In this document: positions 28,296 to 35,966 of the stretch, in pieces | Position numbering within the stretch: the stretch's first letter is position 1 | Layout of the letters: the number at the start of each line of letters is the position of its first letter | Assembly: GCF_029626225.1 (NCBI RefSeq) | Contig: NZ_JARUBP010000001.1 | Coordinates: forward strand, 4,712,001-4,776,000 | Source of the DNA: Asanoa sp. WMMD1127 | GTDB taxonomy: Bacteria; Actinomycetota; Actinomycetes; Mycobacteriales; Micromonosporaceae | DNA length: 64,000 nucleotides | Direction of reading: 5' to 3' | The notes under the pieces: generated by a model | Seen by the model: only the letters and a program-made list of their open reading frames with translations | What the model was told of the DNA's origin: nothing | Database searches by the model: none | Position numbers and translations under genes: made by a program

Positions 28296-28316
28296 CGATC
28301 CGAGATGGACGGATCG
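28296..28316. promoter_or_regulatory. Perfect inverted repeat upstream of the amidase operon
   Basis: CGATCCG (28296-28302) and CGGATCG (28310-28316) are exact reverse complements separated by seven bases. The repeat lies about 40 bp upstream of the small gene at 28357 and resembles a dimeric-regulator operator. Confidence 0.45.
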
Positions 28317-28324
28317 GAGATTGG

Positions 28325-28348
28325 CTTGCACCTGTCCTTCGGTGCAAG
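28325..28348 (+). promoter_or_regulatory. Hairpin running into the ribosome site of the amidase operon
   Basis: CTTGCACC (28325-28332) pairs perfectly with GGTGCAAG (28341-28348) across an eight-base loop. The right arm contains the first three bases of the AAGGAG ribosome site at 28346-28351. It could be an operator or could mask the ribosome site in the mRNA. Confidence 0.45.
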
Positions 28349-28356
28349 GAGAGCCA

Positions 28357-28659
28357 ATGGCGCCCACCCCGCCCACCGACGCCGAGCTGGATGTGTTCAT
28401 CCGGGCCCGGCTCGCCTCCCTCGGAATCGACCTGGACCAGCTGCCGCCCGGCACCGCCGACGACCCGGAGACCGGCGCGCCGGGCCGTGACTCCGTGCTC
28501 GCCTCGCTGCGCTCGTTCGTGCGCTCCACGATCGGCACGCTCGCCGCCTACCAGCTGCCCACGCCGGCCGGCACCGACCCGGCCGTCGCGCGGGCGCTGT
28601 CGCAACAGCCGGCGCCGCTGCTGTACCCGTCGATCAGCACCGCCTGGCGGCAGTCATGA
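28357..28659 (+). CDS. Small uncharacterised protein coupled to the amidase
   Basis: 100 residues from ATG 28357, six bases after AAGGAG. It is hydrophilic and mostly helical with no signal sequence; the C-terminus is Pro-rich (QQPAPLLYPSISTAWRQS). The stop overlaps the amidase start (ATGA, 28656-28659), so the two are made together. Some amidases of this superfamily work with small helical partners (GatC, AtzG); a similar role, or piggy-back export with the Tat-targeted amidase, is a hypothesis from position only. Confidence 0.7.
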   Translation: MAPTPPTDAELDVFIRARLASLGIDLDQLPPGTADDPETGAPGRDSVLASLRSFVRSTIGTLAAYQLPTPAGTDPAVARALSQQPAPLLYPSISTAWRQS

Positions 28660-30239
28660 GCCTGGCGCCGACCGACCGCACCGTCGACCGCCGCGCGTTC
28701 CTGGCGCGGGTGGGGACCCTGGCCGCCGTCACCACCGCCGGCGGGGTCGCCCGGCCGGCCGTCGCCTCGGCGGCCGCGAGGCACCGCCCCGGCGACGGGC
28801 TCGACAACCCGAACGCGTACGTCCGGCCCCGGCCCGAGGCGCTCGCCGACCCGACCGAGCTGACCATCGCCGAGGCGGCCTGGCTGATCCGGGAGCGTCG
28901 GCTGCGGCCCGAGGAGCTGTTGGCCGCCTACCTGGCCCGGATCGCCGCCTTCGACGACACGTACCAGGCGTTCAACCTGGTCGTCGCGACCACCGCCGCC
29001 CGGGCCGCCGGCGGGCGGGGCGCGCTGCGGGGCATCCCACTGGCCATCAAGGACAACTACTGGACCCAGGGCGTACGCACGACCGCGAACTCGTGGCTGT
29101 TCCGGGAGTTCGTGCCGCCGCAGGACGCGACCGCGGTGGCCCGGCTGAAGGCGGCCGGCGCGATCGTGCTCGGCAAGACGCAGATGGGCCCGCTGGCGAC
29201 GACGCGAGCGACCACACCGGACGGTGTCGTCACCACGGTCAACGCGTGGACCCCGACCAACCCCGACACCGACCCCGGCGGCTCGTCGACGGGCACCGCG
29301 ACCGCGGTCGCCGGCCGGATGGCCACCTCGGGCATCGGCACGCAGACCGGCGGCTCGATCACCGCGCCGTCCAACGCGCAGAACCTGACCGGCCTCAAGC
29401 CGACCATGGGCCGGGTGTCGCTGCACGGCATCATCCCGCTCAGCTACACGCGGGACCACCCCGGCCCGCTGGCGCGGGACGCCAAGGACGCGGCGATCAT
29501 GCTGACCGCGATGGCGGGGGAGGACCCGGCGGACCCGCGTACGCAAGGGTTGCCGGACGTGCCGAACCTGATCGACGCGGCCACCCCGGTCCGCCGCCGG
29601 GGCGCGGTGCGGCTGCGCTGGGAAACCCGGATCGGTGTGCCGCCCGGGTTCGCCACCGGCACGTCGGCGACCGCGCTGGCCCGGCAGGCCTTCCTCACGG
29701 CGCTGGATGCGATCCCCGGCGCGACGCTGGTCGAGGTGCCGCTGCCCGACGACTGGGCGCTGCTCACCGGGAACGCGTTCAACAACGTGCGGTTGCCGGA
29801 GCGCAGCGAGCCGTTCATGCCCTACCTGCGGGACGACCTGCGTGGCTTCGGCGTCTCGCTGACCGGCTGGCTGCAGGGCGCGCTGTTCGGCGCCAACGAG
29901 TTCCTGACCGGCCAACGGGCCAAGGTGCTGCTGCTGGAGCGGGTGCTCGACCAGATCTTCGGCCAGTGCGACGTGGTGCTGCAGACCGGCCCGGTGCCGT
30001 TCGACATCGTCGGGCTGCCGGAGATCGCCTTCCCGATCGGCTTCACCGCCGCCGGGGTGCCGATCGGCACGATCCTGGGCGGCCTGCCCTACGCGGAGGA
30101 CCGGCTGCTCTCGGTCGTCGCGGCCTACCAGGCGGTGTCCGACTGGCACACCCGCCGCCCGGCCGACCCGCCGGCCTCGGCGGCCCGCATGGCCCGCCCC
30201 CGCCTGACCGCCGACCAGGTCGCCGACCTGTCCCAGTGA
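28656..30239 (+). CDS. Tat-exported amidase (amidase signature family)
   Basis: 527 residues. The N-terminus has a twin-arginine signal (DRRAFLARVGTLAAVTTAGG) ending near AVASAAA. The Ser-cisSer-Lys triad is visible: Lys in GIPLAIKDNYW near residue 130, Ser in GGSSTGTATAVAG near 210 and Ser in TQTGGSITAPS near 230. Enzymes of this family hydrolyse carboxamides; export suggests action on external amides. It ends just before a strong hairpin. Full length, no damage seen. Confidence 0.9.
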   Translation: MSLAPTDRTVDRRAFLARVGTLAAVTTAGGVARPAVASAAARHRPGDGLDNPNAYVRPRPEALADPTELTIAEAAWLIRERRLRPEELLAAYLARIAAFDDTYQAFNLVVATTAARAAGGRGALRGIPLAIKDNYWTQGVRTTANSWLFREFVPPQDATAVARLKAAGAIVLGKTQMGPLATTRATTPDGVVTTVNAWTPTNPDTDPGGSSTGTATAVAGRMATSGIGTQTGGSITAPSNAQNLTGLKPTMGRVSLHGIIPLSYTRDHPGPLARDAKDAAIMLTAMAGEDPADPRTQGLPDVPNLIDAATPVRRRGAVRLRWETRIGVPPGFATGTSATALARQAFLTALDAIPGATLVEVPLPDDWALLTGNAFNNVRLPERSEPFMPYLRDDLRGFGVSLTGWLQGALFGANEFLTGQRAKVLLLERVLDQIFGQCDVVLQTGPVPFDIVGLPEIAFPIGFTAAGVPIGTILGGLPYAEDRLLSVVAAYQAVSDWHTRRPADPPASAARMARPRLTADQVADLSQ

Positions 30240-30247
30240 CCACGATG

Positions 30248-30273
30248 GACCGGGCCGCGCGCGCGGCCCGGTC
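30248..30273 (+). terminator. Strong palindromic terminator after the amidase gene
   Basis: A perfect 26-base palindrome whose left half is GACCGGGCCGCGC, beginning eight bases after the amidase stop. The hairpin is very GC-rich with almost no loop and no U-tract, as in many actinobacterial terminators. The next promoter element, TATACT, starts two bases beyond it. Confidence 0.65.
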
Positions 30274-30274
30274 C

Positions 30275-30280
30275 TATACT
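30275..30280 (+). promoter_or_regulatory. -10 element TATACT for a probably leaderless small gene
   Basis: TATACT ends eight bases before GTG 30289. Transcription would start at or next to that GTG, giving a leaderless mRNA. No -35 consensus is seen in the preceding palindrome. Confidence 0.5.
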
Positions 30281-30288
30281 CGTTGGCC

Positions 30289-30459
30289 GTGGACGCCTTG
30301 GATCCGAAGGCGATCGCCGCGAAGCTGCTCGGCGAGCCGATCGCCGCTGACGACGACGCCCGCGCGGCCGACGCCCGCCGGCGCTTCGACCGCCACCAGC
30401 GCGAGCGCGAGAACCTGCGCCGGCAGGCCGAGAAACCCGCTCCCCACGACAGCGTGTAG
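30289..30459 (+). CDS. Small charged protein, probably leaderless
   Basis: A 56-residue reading frame from GTG 30289 to TAG 30457-30459. The product is helical and highly charged (FDRHQRERENLRRQAEK near the end), with GC-rich third positions like a real gene. There is no ribosome site, but a TATACT -10 box at 30275 fits leaderless expression. Its last codons lie within the first copy of a 20-bp repeat that precedes the cytochrome b gene. No family recognised. Confidence 0.5.
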   Translation: MDALDPKAIAAKLLGEPIAADDDARAADARRRFDRHQRERENLRRQAEKPAPHDSV

Positions 30460-30493
30460 TAGAGTAAGCTCCGCCACGACAGCGTGTAGTAGA
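30444..30493. promoter_or_regulatory. Two tandem BlaI/MecI-like operator copies before cytochrome b
   Basis: CCACGACAGCGTGTAGTAGA occurs at 30444-30463 and again, base for base, at 30474-30493, a 30-bp period. Each copy contains TGTAGTA, the half-site of BlaI/MecI operators, opposite a weaker CACGACA half. The pair ends 22 bp before the cytochrome b start. No blaI-type gene is in this window, so the regulator would act from elsewhere. Confidence 0.55.
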
Positions 30494-30515
30494 CGGTCTG
30501 CGGACGGAGTCAGCG

Positions 30516-32114
30516 ATGCGACGTCGGGCGAAGTCTCTTGCGTCCCTGCCGGCCAAGGCGGGCAACGAGGTCGAGGACCGGCTGGGTGTCGCGACGCCGC
30601 TGCGGGGGATTCTCAACAAGGTCTTCCCCGACCACTGGTCGTTCCTGCTGGGCGAGATCGCGCTGTTCTCGTTCATCGTCCTGCTGTTGACGGGCACGTT
30701 CCTGACGCTGTTCTTCGACCCGTCGATGCGGGAGGTCGTCTACGACGGCAGCTACACGCCGTTGCGGGGCGTGCACATGTCCGCCGCGTACGCCTCGTCG
30801 CTGGACCTGTCGTTCGACGTGCGCGGCGGCCTGGTGATGCGGCAGATGCACCACTGGTCGGCGCTGCTGTTCATGGCGTCGATCGTCGTGCACATGCTGC
30901 GGGTCTTCTTCACCGGCGCGTTCCGCAAGCCGCGCGAGATCAATTGGATCATCGGCTCGCTGCTGTTCTGGATCGGTTTCCTCGCCGGCTTCACGGGCTA
31001 CTCGCTGCCGGACGACGCGCTGTCCGGCACCGGCCTGCGCATCGCCTCGGGCATCCTGCTGTCGATCCCGGTGATCGGCACCTGGGTGACGTCGTCGCTG
31101 TTCGGCGGCGAGTTTCCCAGCGACATGATCATCGGCCGGTTCTTCATCCTGCACGTGCTGCTGATTCCGGCCCTGCTGGTGGCGCTGATCTCGGTCCACG
31201 TCGGCCTGGTGTTCAAGCAGAAGCACACCCAATGGCCGGGACCCGGACGCACGAACTCCAATGTGGTCGGTGAGCGGATGTTCCCCCGCTACGCCATCAA
31301 ACAGGCCGGTTTCTTCGTCACGGTCGCCGGCGTGATCGCCCTCCTGGCCGGGCTGCTCCAGATCAACCCCATCTGGCTCTTCGGCCCGTACGAGTCGGCG
31401 GTGGTGTCCGCGGCGACCCAGCCGGACTGGTACGTGATGCTGCTCGACGGCGCCATCCGCCTGATGCCGGCCTGGGAGATCGTGCTGCCCATCGGGGACG
31501 GTTACGTCATCCCGCCGATGTTCTGGCCCGCCATCGTGCTGCCCGGCCTGTTCACCACGCTGCCGATGGCGTACCCGTTCATCGAGGCCCGGCTGCGCGG
31601 GGACACCCTGCGGCACAACCTGTTGCAGCGCCCGCGTGACGTGCCCGCCCGCACGGCGCTGGGCGCGATGGCCGTGACCTTCTTCCTGGTGCTGACCCTC
31701 TCCGGCGGCAACGACGTGATCGCCGACAAGTTCCAGATCAGCCTCAACGCGCTCACCTGGGCCGGCCGGATCGGCATGCTGGTCCTCCCGCCGATCGCCT
31801 ACTGGGCCACCTACCGGCTCTGCCTGGGCCTCCAGCAGCACGACCGTGAGGTGCTGGCCCACGGGGTCGAGACCGGCATCATCCGCCGGGCCCCCGACGG
31901 CCGCTTCTACGAGGTGCACCAAACCTTGGACTCCGAGGAGCTGGAGTACGTCGGCTGGGTCGTACCGAAGAAGATGAACCGGCTCGGCGCCCTCGGGCCG
32001 GCCCTCAAGGGCTTCTTCCGCCCACTGGAGCGGCCGGTGGAGGCACCCGTCTCACCGGGCCACCCGCCGGTCGAGCCGCGCGACGCACGGCGCGAGATCT
32101 CCCACCGTCCCTGA
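30516..32114 (+). CDS. Orphan cytochrome b of a bc-type complex (QcrB-like)
   Basis: 532 residues, about eight or nine transmembrane helices, actinobacterial QcrB size. Two heme b groups are ligated by His112 and His126 (QMHHWSALLFMASIVVHMLR) and by His213 and His228 (FFILHVLLIPALLVALISVH). The C-terminal cytoplasmic extension is typical of actinobacteria. The normal partners (QcrC cytochrome c, QcrA Rieske protein) are absent on both sides, so this is a stand-alone second copy. GGACGGAG precedes ATG 30516. The two BlaI/MecI-like sites just upstream suggest inducible expression. Confidence 0.88.
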   Translation: MRRRAKSLASLPAKAGNEVEDRLGVATPLRGILNKVFPDHWSFLLGEIALFSFIVLLLTGTFLTLFFDPSMREVVYDGSYTPLRGVHMSAAYASSLDLSFDVRGGLVMRQMHHWSALLFMASIVVHMLRVFFTGAFRKPREINWIIGSLLFWIGFLAGFTGYSLPDDALSGTGLRIASGILLSIPVIGTWVTSSLFGGEFPSDMIIGRFFILHVLLIPALLVALISVHVGLVFKQKHTQWPGPGRTNSNVVGERMFPRYAIKQAGFFVTVAGVIALLAGLLQINPIWLFGPYESAVVSAATQPDWYVMLLDGAIRLMPAWEIVLPIGDGYVIPPMFWPAIVLPGLFTTLPMAYPFIEARLRGDTLRHNLLQRPRDVPARTALGAMAVTFFLVLTLSGGNDVIADKFQISLNALTWAGRIGMLVLPPIAYWATYRLCLGLQQHDREVLAHGVETGIIRRAPDGRFYEVHQTLDSEELEYVGWVVPKKMNRLGALGPALKGFFRPLERPVEAPVSPGHPPVEPRDARREISHRP

Positions 32115-32115
32115 G

Positions 32116-32460
32116 ATGCCGAGGACTCAGACGATGACAGAAGCGGCGGTCACGGGCGCGCGGCCGACGGCGTCGATCCGGCACAGGAGAACACCGGCGG
32201 CGCCGGGCGCCTCGCGGTTCACCGTCATGGACCCGTCCGGCAACTCCATCGTGTTCATCCAGCGCGACGAGCCGGCAGAGCTGGACTACGGCGGCGACTT
32301 GGCGATGGCGCTGGCCATGCTGGTCGAGCTGGCGGTGGCCCTGGGCGAGCCGGACGCGGACTGGCGCGCCCGGTTGGCCGGGTTGACCCTCACCGCCGAG
32401 GAGCGCGATCAGGTCAGGGCCGTCGTGGCCGATCCGGCGCTGCTCGACCGGGCGGTGTAG
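32116..32460 (+). pseudogene. Probable remnant of a VOC/glyoxalase-type gene
   Basis: A 114-codon frame. Residues 34-60 (RFTVMDPSGNSIVFIQRDEP, then AELDYGG) match the last part of glyoxalase/bleomycin-resistance-like proteins, followed by their helical tail, but the N-terminal module is missing. In its place is a 33-residue stretch of no family character. There is no convincing ribosome site, it begins one base after the cytochrome b stop, and its last 52 bp overlap the convergent methyltransferase gene. I read it as a truncated gene; a short functional protein cannot be excluded. Confidence 0.5.
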
Positions 32461-33224
32461 ACGACCGTCAGCCGGGGGTCGTCGACCTGGCCGCCGGGTT
32501 CGTCGGCGACGAGCGCCGCGAGGCGGCTCAGGAACTCCTCCCGGGCCGGCGGCGCCAGCTCGCGGATGTTCGGGAAGGTCGACCAGAGCGCCCGCGCGCC
32601 CTCGGGCGTCAGGGTCTGCGACCACCTGATGACGTCGACGGTCACGTCGGCGAACCAGCCGCCGGCGGTCAGCACACCGGTCCACCGGTCGGTGTCGAGC
32701 ATGTGGGAACGGCTCTCCCGGTAGCCGGGCTCACCTGGCAGCCGGTCGTGATAGACCACGTCGAGCCGGTCCCGGAACCGCGACGGTCGCTCGACGTCGC
32801 CGAAGTCCGTCCACCACGCGGCCAACCACCCGCCTGGGCGCACGAGCGTGCCGAGCTTGGGGATCGTGACCGCCGGGTCGAGCCAGTGCAGCGACGTCGC
32901 CGCCACCGCGAGGTCGAACGGGCCGTCGACCTCGGCCGTCTCGAAGTCGGCGACCCGCACCTCGAGGCGGTCGCCGGCGTGCTCGGCGGTCAGGATCTCG
33001 GCGAGGTCCGCGCCGGGCTCCACCGCGAGCACCCGCGCGCCGGCAGCCAGGAGCGGCCCGGTCGCCAGGCCGCTGCCGGCACCGATCTCCAGCACCCGCG
33101 CGCCGGGCCCGAGCCCGCAGCGGCGCTCGAGCAGCGTGAACACCGCGTCCGGATAGGGCGGCCGACCGCGCCGGTAAACCTGGGCGGCGGCGTTGAACGA
33201 CATCCGGCGGTGGGCAAACGTCAC
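32409..33224 (-). CDS. Class I SAM-dependent methyltransferase
   Basis: 271 residues from GTG 33224 (ATG 33203 is an alternative; neither has a strong ribosome site). Motif I is VLEIGAGSGLATGPLL; an acidic AVEPGAD follows and post-I FDLAVAATSLHWLDP is clear. The N-terminal FNAAAQVYRRGRPPYPDAVF is shared by methyltransferases of small metabolites. Substrate unknown. It lies 41 bp after the DUF574 gene on the same strand. Confidence 0.82.
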   Translation of the reverse strand: MTFAHRRMSFNAAAQVYRRGRPPYPDAVFTLLERRCGLGPGARVLEIGAGSGLATGPLLAAGARVLAVEPGADLAEILTAEHAGDRLEVRVADFETAEVDGPFDLAVAATSLHWLDPAVTIPKLGTLVRPGGWLAAWWTDFGDVERPSRFRDRLDVVYHDRLPGEPGYRESRSHMLDTDRWTGVLTAGGWFADVTVDVIRWSQTLTPEGARALWSTFPNIRELAPPAREEFLSRLAALVADEPGGQVDDPRLTVVYTARSSSAGSATTALT

Positions 33225-33265
33225 GGCCGCCAGCCTGCCGCCGCGGCCGCCGCCCGGCAACGCGT

Positions 33266-34045
33266 TTACGGCTTGCGGGCCACTCCGCAGAACCCGTCGA
33301 GAGTGGGCGCGTCGGTCTCGCCGGTCGGCCGCCAGCGGGTCGTCGGCACCAGGCCGGGCTCCTCGAGGTCGAGACCCGTGAAGTAGCGCGCGAACTCGTC
33401 GGTCGTGCGCAACGCGTAGGCGTGGCCGCCCTGGCTGGAGACCTGGGCGCCCGCGGCGATCTCCGCACTGGCCGCGGTGCCGTCGTTGACGACGAGGTAG
33501 CTGCCCGACGGGATCGCGTCGACGAACGCCCGCACCACCGCGCACGCCTCGTCGTAGTCGGGGATGTTGCCGAGGATCCCCAACATGACGACCGCGACGG
33601 GCCGGTCGAGGTCGAGCACCTTCCCGGCCTCGCGCAGGATCGTCTCGGGATCGCGCACGTCGGCGTCGACGTAGTCGGTGACACCCTCGGGGCTGCTGGC
33701 CAGCAGCGCGCGGGCATGCACCAGCACCAGCGGGTCGTTGTCGACGTAGACCACCCGGGACTCCGGCGCCACGGACTGCGCGATCTCGTGGGTGTTGTCG
33801 GCCGTGGGCAGCCCGGTGCCGAGGTCGAGGAACTGCCGAACGCCGCGCTCGGCGGTCAGGTGGCGGACGGCCCGCCCGAGAAAGGCCCGCTGCGCGCGGG
33901 CGTTGTCGACGATCGCGGGGAACACCTCGCGCACCCGGTCGCCGGCCGCCCGGTCGGCGGCGAAGTTGTCCTTGCCGCCGAGCCAGTAGTTCCAGATCCG
34001 CGCGCTGTGCGGCACGCTGGTGTCCACCTCAGGCACCTGGTCCAT
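33266..34045 (-). CDS. DUF574 / Methyltransf_19 SAM-dependent methyltransferase
   Basis: 259 residues from ATG 34045. The start VDTSVPHSARIWNYWLGGKD and the SAM motif FLDLGTGLPTADNTHE, YVDNDPLVLVHARALL define this actinobacteria-specific family, found in many copies in streptomycetes and relatives. No substrate is established. The first ATG (34057) would add four residues. The middle part (VAVVMLGILGNIPD) and GGHAYALRTTDEFARYFTGL are as in relatives. Confidence 0.85.
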   Translation of the reverse strand: MDQVPEVDTSVPHSARIWNYWLGGKDNFAADRAAGDRVREVFPAIVDNARAQRAFLGRAVRHLTAERGVRQFLDLGTGLPTADNTHEIAQSVAPESRVVYVDNDPLVLVHARALLASSPEGVTDYVDADVRDPETILREAGKVLDLDRPVAVVMLGILGNIPDYDEACAVVRAFVDAIPSGSYLVVNDGTAASAEIAAGAQVSSQGGHAYALRTTDEFARYFTGLDLEEPGLVPTTRWRPTGETDAPTLDGFCGVARKP

Positions 34046-34087
34046 GGCGGGCAGCATAGTCCTTCGTGGACGGCCCGCGATGCCCCG

Positions 34088-34432
34088 TCAGCGGCCGTCG
34101 TGGGCCGCGGCGACGCGCTTGGGGACGCGGTGCCGCCAGGCGTGCTCGATCAGCTCGCGCAGCCGCGGGCCGTCGACGCGGGCGAGGTCGACCCGCAGCC
34201 CGACGAAGATGCGGCCGTGCTCGCGCCACACCTCCTCGAAGACCTGCGGCTCGCCGGCGGCCGCCGCCTGAGCCTCGGCCTTGGGAACGCAGACGATCGC
34301 GTGCGCGTCGCCCTTCTCCAGGTGGACGATGAGCTTGTCGGCCGCCCGGAAGCCGGGGAGCCGGAAGTGCGTCTTCTCCTCGACCGCCGGAAGCGCCAGG
34401 GCGTACCGCCGGATCTCGGCCAGCTCGATCAG
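34088..34432 (-). CDS. MmcQ/YjbR-family protein with a probable CTG start
   Basis: 114 residues: IELAEIRRYALALPAVEEKT is followed by HFRLPGFRAADKLIVHLEKG, then WREHGRIFVGLRVDLARVD, the standard MmcQ/YjbR (CyaY-like fold) layout. The frame has an in-frame stop (the end of the DUF427 gene) six codons upstream and no ATG, GTG or TTG before the conserved part. CTG 34430-34432 is the best start and sits behind a TTGGGGG stretch. Such proteins may bind DNA or ligands; function is not established. Next to DUF427 on the same strand, probably one transcript. Confidence 0.7.
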   Translation of the reverse strand: MIELAEIRRYALALPAVEEKTHFRLPGFRAADKLIVHLEKGDAHAIVCVPKAEAQAAAAGEPQVFEEVWREHGRIFVGLRVDLARVDGPRLRELIEHAWRHRVPKRVAAAHDGR

Positions 34433-34447
34433 GGTGCCCCCAAGGGG

Positions 34448-34732
34448 TCAGTCGACGACCTTGACATCCTTCCAGAACGCCACGCGGTCGCGGACCATCT
34501 CGGCGTCGGGCTTGGGCTCCGGGTAGTACCAGACGGCGTCGGCGGAGCGCCGGCCCTCGTGCTCGAGCGTGTAGTAGGACGCCGTGCCCTTCCACGGGCA
34601 GACGGTGTGCGTGTCGGAGTCCTTGATCAGGTCGTCGCGGAGGGCCGCGCGGGGGAAGTAGTGGTTGCCCTCGACCATGACGGTGTCCGCGGACTCGGCG
34701 ATGACGATCTCGTTCCAGACAGCTTTAGGCAT
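34448..34732 (-). CDS. DUF427 protein
   Basis: 94 residues, the whole length of the DUF427 family, with the signature HTVCPWKGTASYY and ADAVWYYPEPKP. Members are small beta-barrel proteins common in actinobacteria and fungi with no agreed function. ATG 34732 opens directly into the domain (AVWNEIVIAESADT). The following MmcQ-like gene begins 15 bp after its stop. Confidence 0.88.
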   Translation of the reverse strand: MPKAVWNEIVIAESADTVMVEGNHYFPRAALRDDLIKDSDTHTVCPWKGTASYYTLEHEGRRSADAVWYYPEPKPDAEMVRDRVAFWKDVKVVD

Positions 34733-34747
34733 GAACCCAACGTACGT

Positions 34748-35917
34748 TCACTTGCGCCGAGGTGCGACCGGGGCCGAGAGGCCGGCGCTGAACAGGCGGG
34801 TGTCGACCTCGTTGAGCGACAGCTTGAGGGCGCCCAGGGCGACCGAGTCCGCGCCCAGCGTCGAGGCCCGCACCTCCGGCATGCGCAGGCAGAGCCGCTC
34901 GAGCTCGGTGCGCAGCGGGTCGAGCACCAGGTCCGCGGAGCGGGAGAAGCCGCCGCCGAAGATGACCACCTGCGGGTCCAGCGTGAGGACCAGCGCGGCC
35001 GCGCCGACGGCCAGGTCCTTGACGTAGCGGTTGACGGCCGCCCGGGCGGCGCGGTCGCCCTCGCGCGCGGCGTTGAACACCCAGGCCGCGGCGTCGTCGG
35101 GGGAGACGGTGTCGGGCACGCCGCGGCAGTTCTGCAGGTGCTCGGGCGCGTTGAGCCAGCGGACCTGCTTGAGCGCCCCGATCTCGCCGGCCGCGCCGCC
35201 GTAGCCCCGGCGCAGCACGCCGTCGATGATCAGACCGGCGCCGTTGCGCATGCCGGCCAGCAGATAGACGATGTCGTCGGCGTCGCTGGCCGCGCCCTTC
35301 CAGCGTTCGGCCAGGGCGGCGAGCTTGCAGTCGTTCTCCACCACGATGGGGCAGGAGAACCGCTGGCCCAGGTGCGTGACCAGGTTCACGCTCTTCCAGC
35401 CGGGCAGCGGGGTGAAGAAGCTGGTCTGGCCGGCCGCGTCGACGGCGCCGGTGACCGCGACCGTGACGGCCCAGATGTCGGCGGGGGCCTTGCCCGCCTC
35501 GGCCACGCACGCGTCGATGACCTCGTCGACCTCCGCGAGCCGCTCGGCCGGGCCGGCGTCCGCGGCGACGGAGTGCCGGACGCTGTGCACGATGTTGCCG
35601 TCGAGGTCGGCCAGCAGCGCCAGGATCTTGTGGGCGCCCACGTCGACGCCGAGCACGTGGCCGGCGCCGGACCGGAACTGGTAGCGCCGGGCCGGCCGCC
35701 CGACCGCGCTGCTGGCGCCGGGCTCCAGCACGCTGGCCCACCCGTCGGTGACCAGACCCTGGGCGATCACGTCGACGGCGGGACGGGACAGCCCGGTGCG
35801 CTGGGAGAGCTCGGTGACGGTGGACGGCGGGTGGTCACGCAACGCCCGCACGATGGTCAACGAGTTGAGCTCGCGCAGGCGCGACAAGTCGGTGCCGGTC
35901 GTCGCCAGTTCTGTCAC
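34748..35917 (-). CDS. ROK-family transcriptional regulator (NagC/XylR type)
   Basis: 389 residues. The N-terminal winged helix (TVTELSQRTGLSRPAVDVIA) is followed by a ROK sugar-kinase-like domain (VLGVDVGAHKILALLADLDG, VVENDCKLAALAER, AGLIIDG). The zinc-binding ROK motif is partly visible as GALKQVRWLNAPEHLQNCRG. GTG/ATG choice: the frame opens at 35917 with VTELATTGTDLSRLRELN. It lies 49 bp after the GH36 gene, behind two tandem repeats likely to be its operator. It should sense a sugar of the surrounding locus. Confidence 0.88.
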   Translation of the reverse strand: MTELATTGTDLSRLRELNSLTIVRALRDHPPSTVTELSQRTGLSRPAVDVIAQGLVTDGWASVLEPGASSAVGRPARRYQFRSGAGHVLGVDVGAHKILALLADLDGNIVHSVRHSVAADAGPAERLAEVDEVIDACVAEAGKAPADIWAVTVAVTGAVDAAGQTSFFTPLPGWKSVNLVTHLGQRFSCPIVVENDCKLAALAERWKGAASDADDIVYLLAGMRNGAGLIIDGVLRRGYGGAAGEIGALKQVRWLNAPEHLQNCRGVPDTVSPDDAAAWVFNAAREGDRAARAAVNRYVKDLAVGAAALVLTLDPQVVIFGGGFSRSADLVLDPLRTELERLCLRMPEVRASTLGADSVALGALKLSLNEVDTRLFSAGLSAPVAPRRK

Positions 35918-35924
35918 GTCTGTC

Positions 35925-35958
35925 CCTTTTCAAAATACACTTTGACCTTTACAAAATA
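35925..35958. promoter_or_regulatory. Tandem 13-bp repeats upstream of the ROK gene
   Basis: CCTTTTCAAAATA (35925-35937) and CCTTTACAAAATA (35946-35958) differ at one base and are 21 bp apart, two helical turns, so both face the same side of the DNA. They fill the AT-rich gap between the ROK gene and the GH36 gene and are the best candidate operator for this regulator. Confidence 0.55.
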
Positions 35959-35966
35959 GCCGAGCC

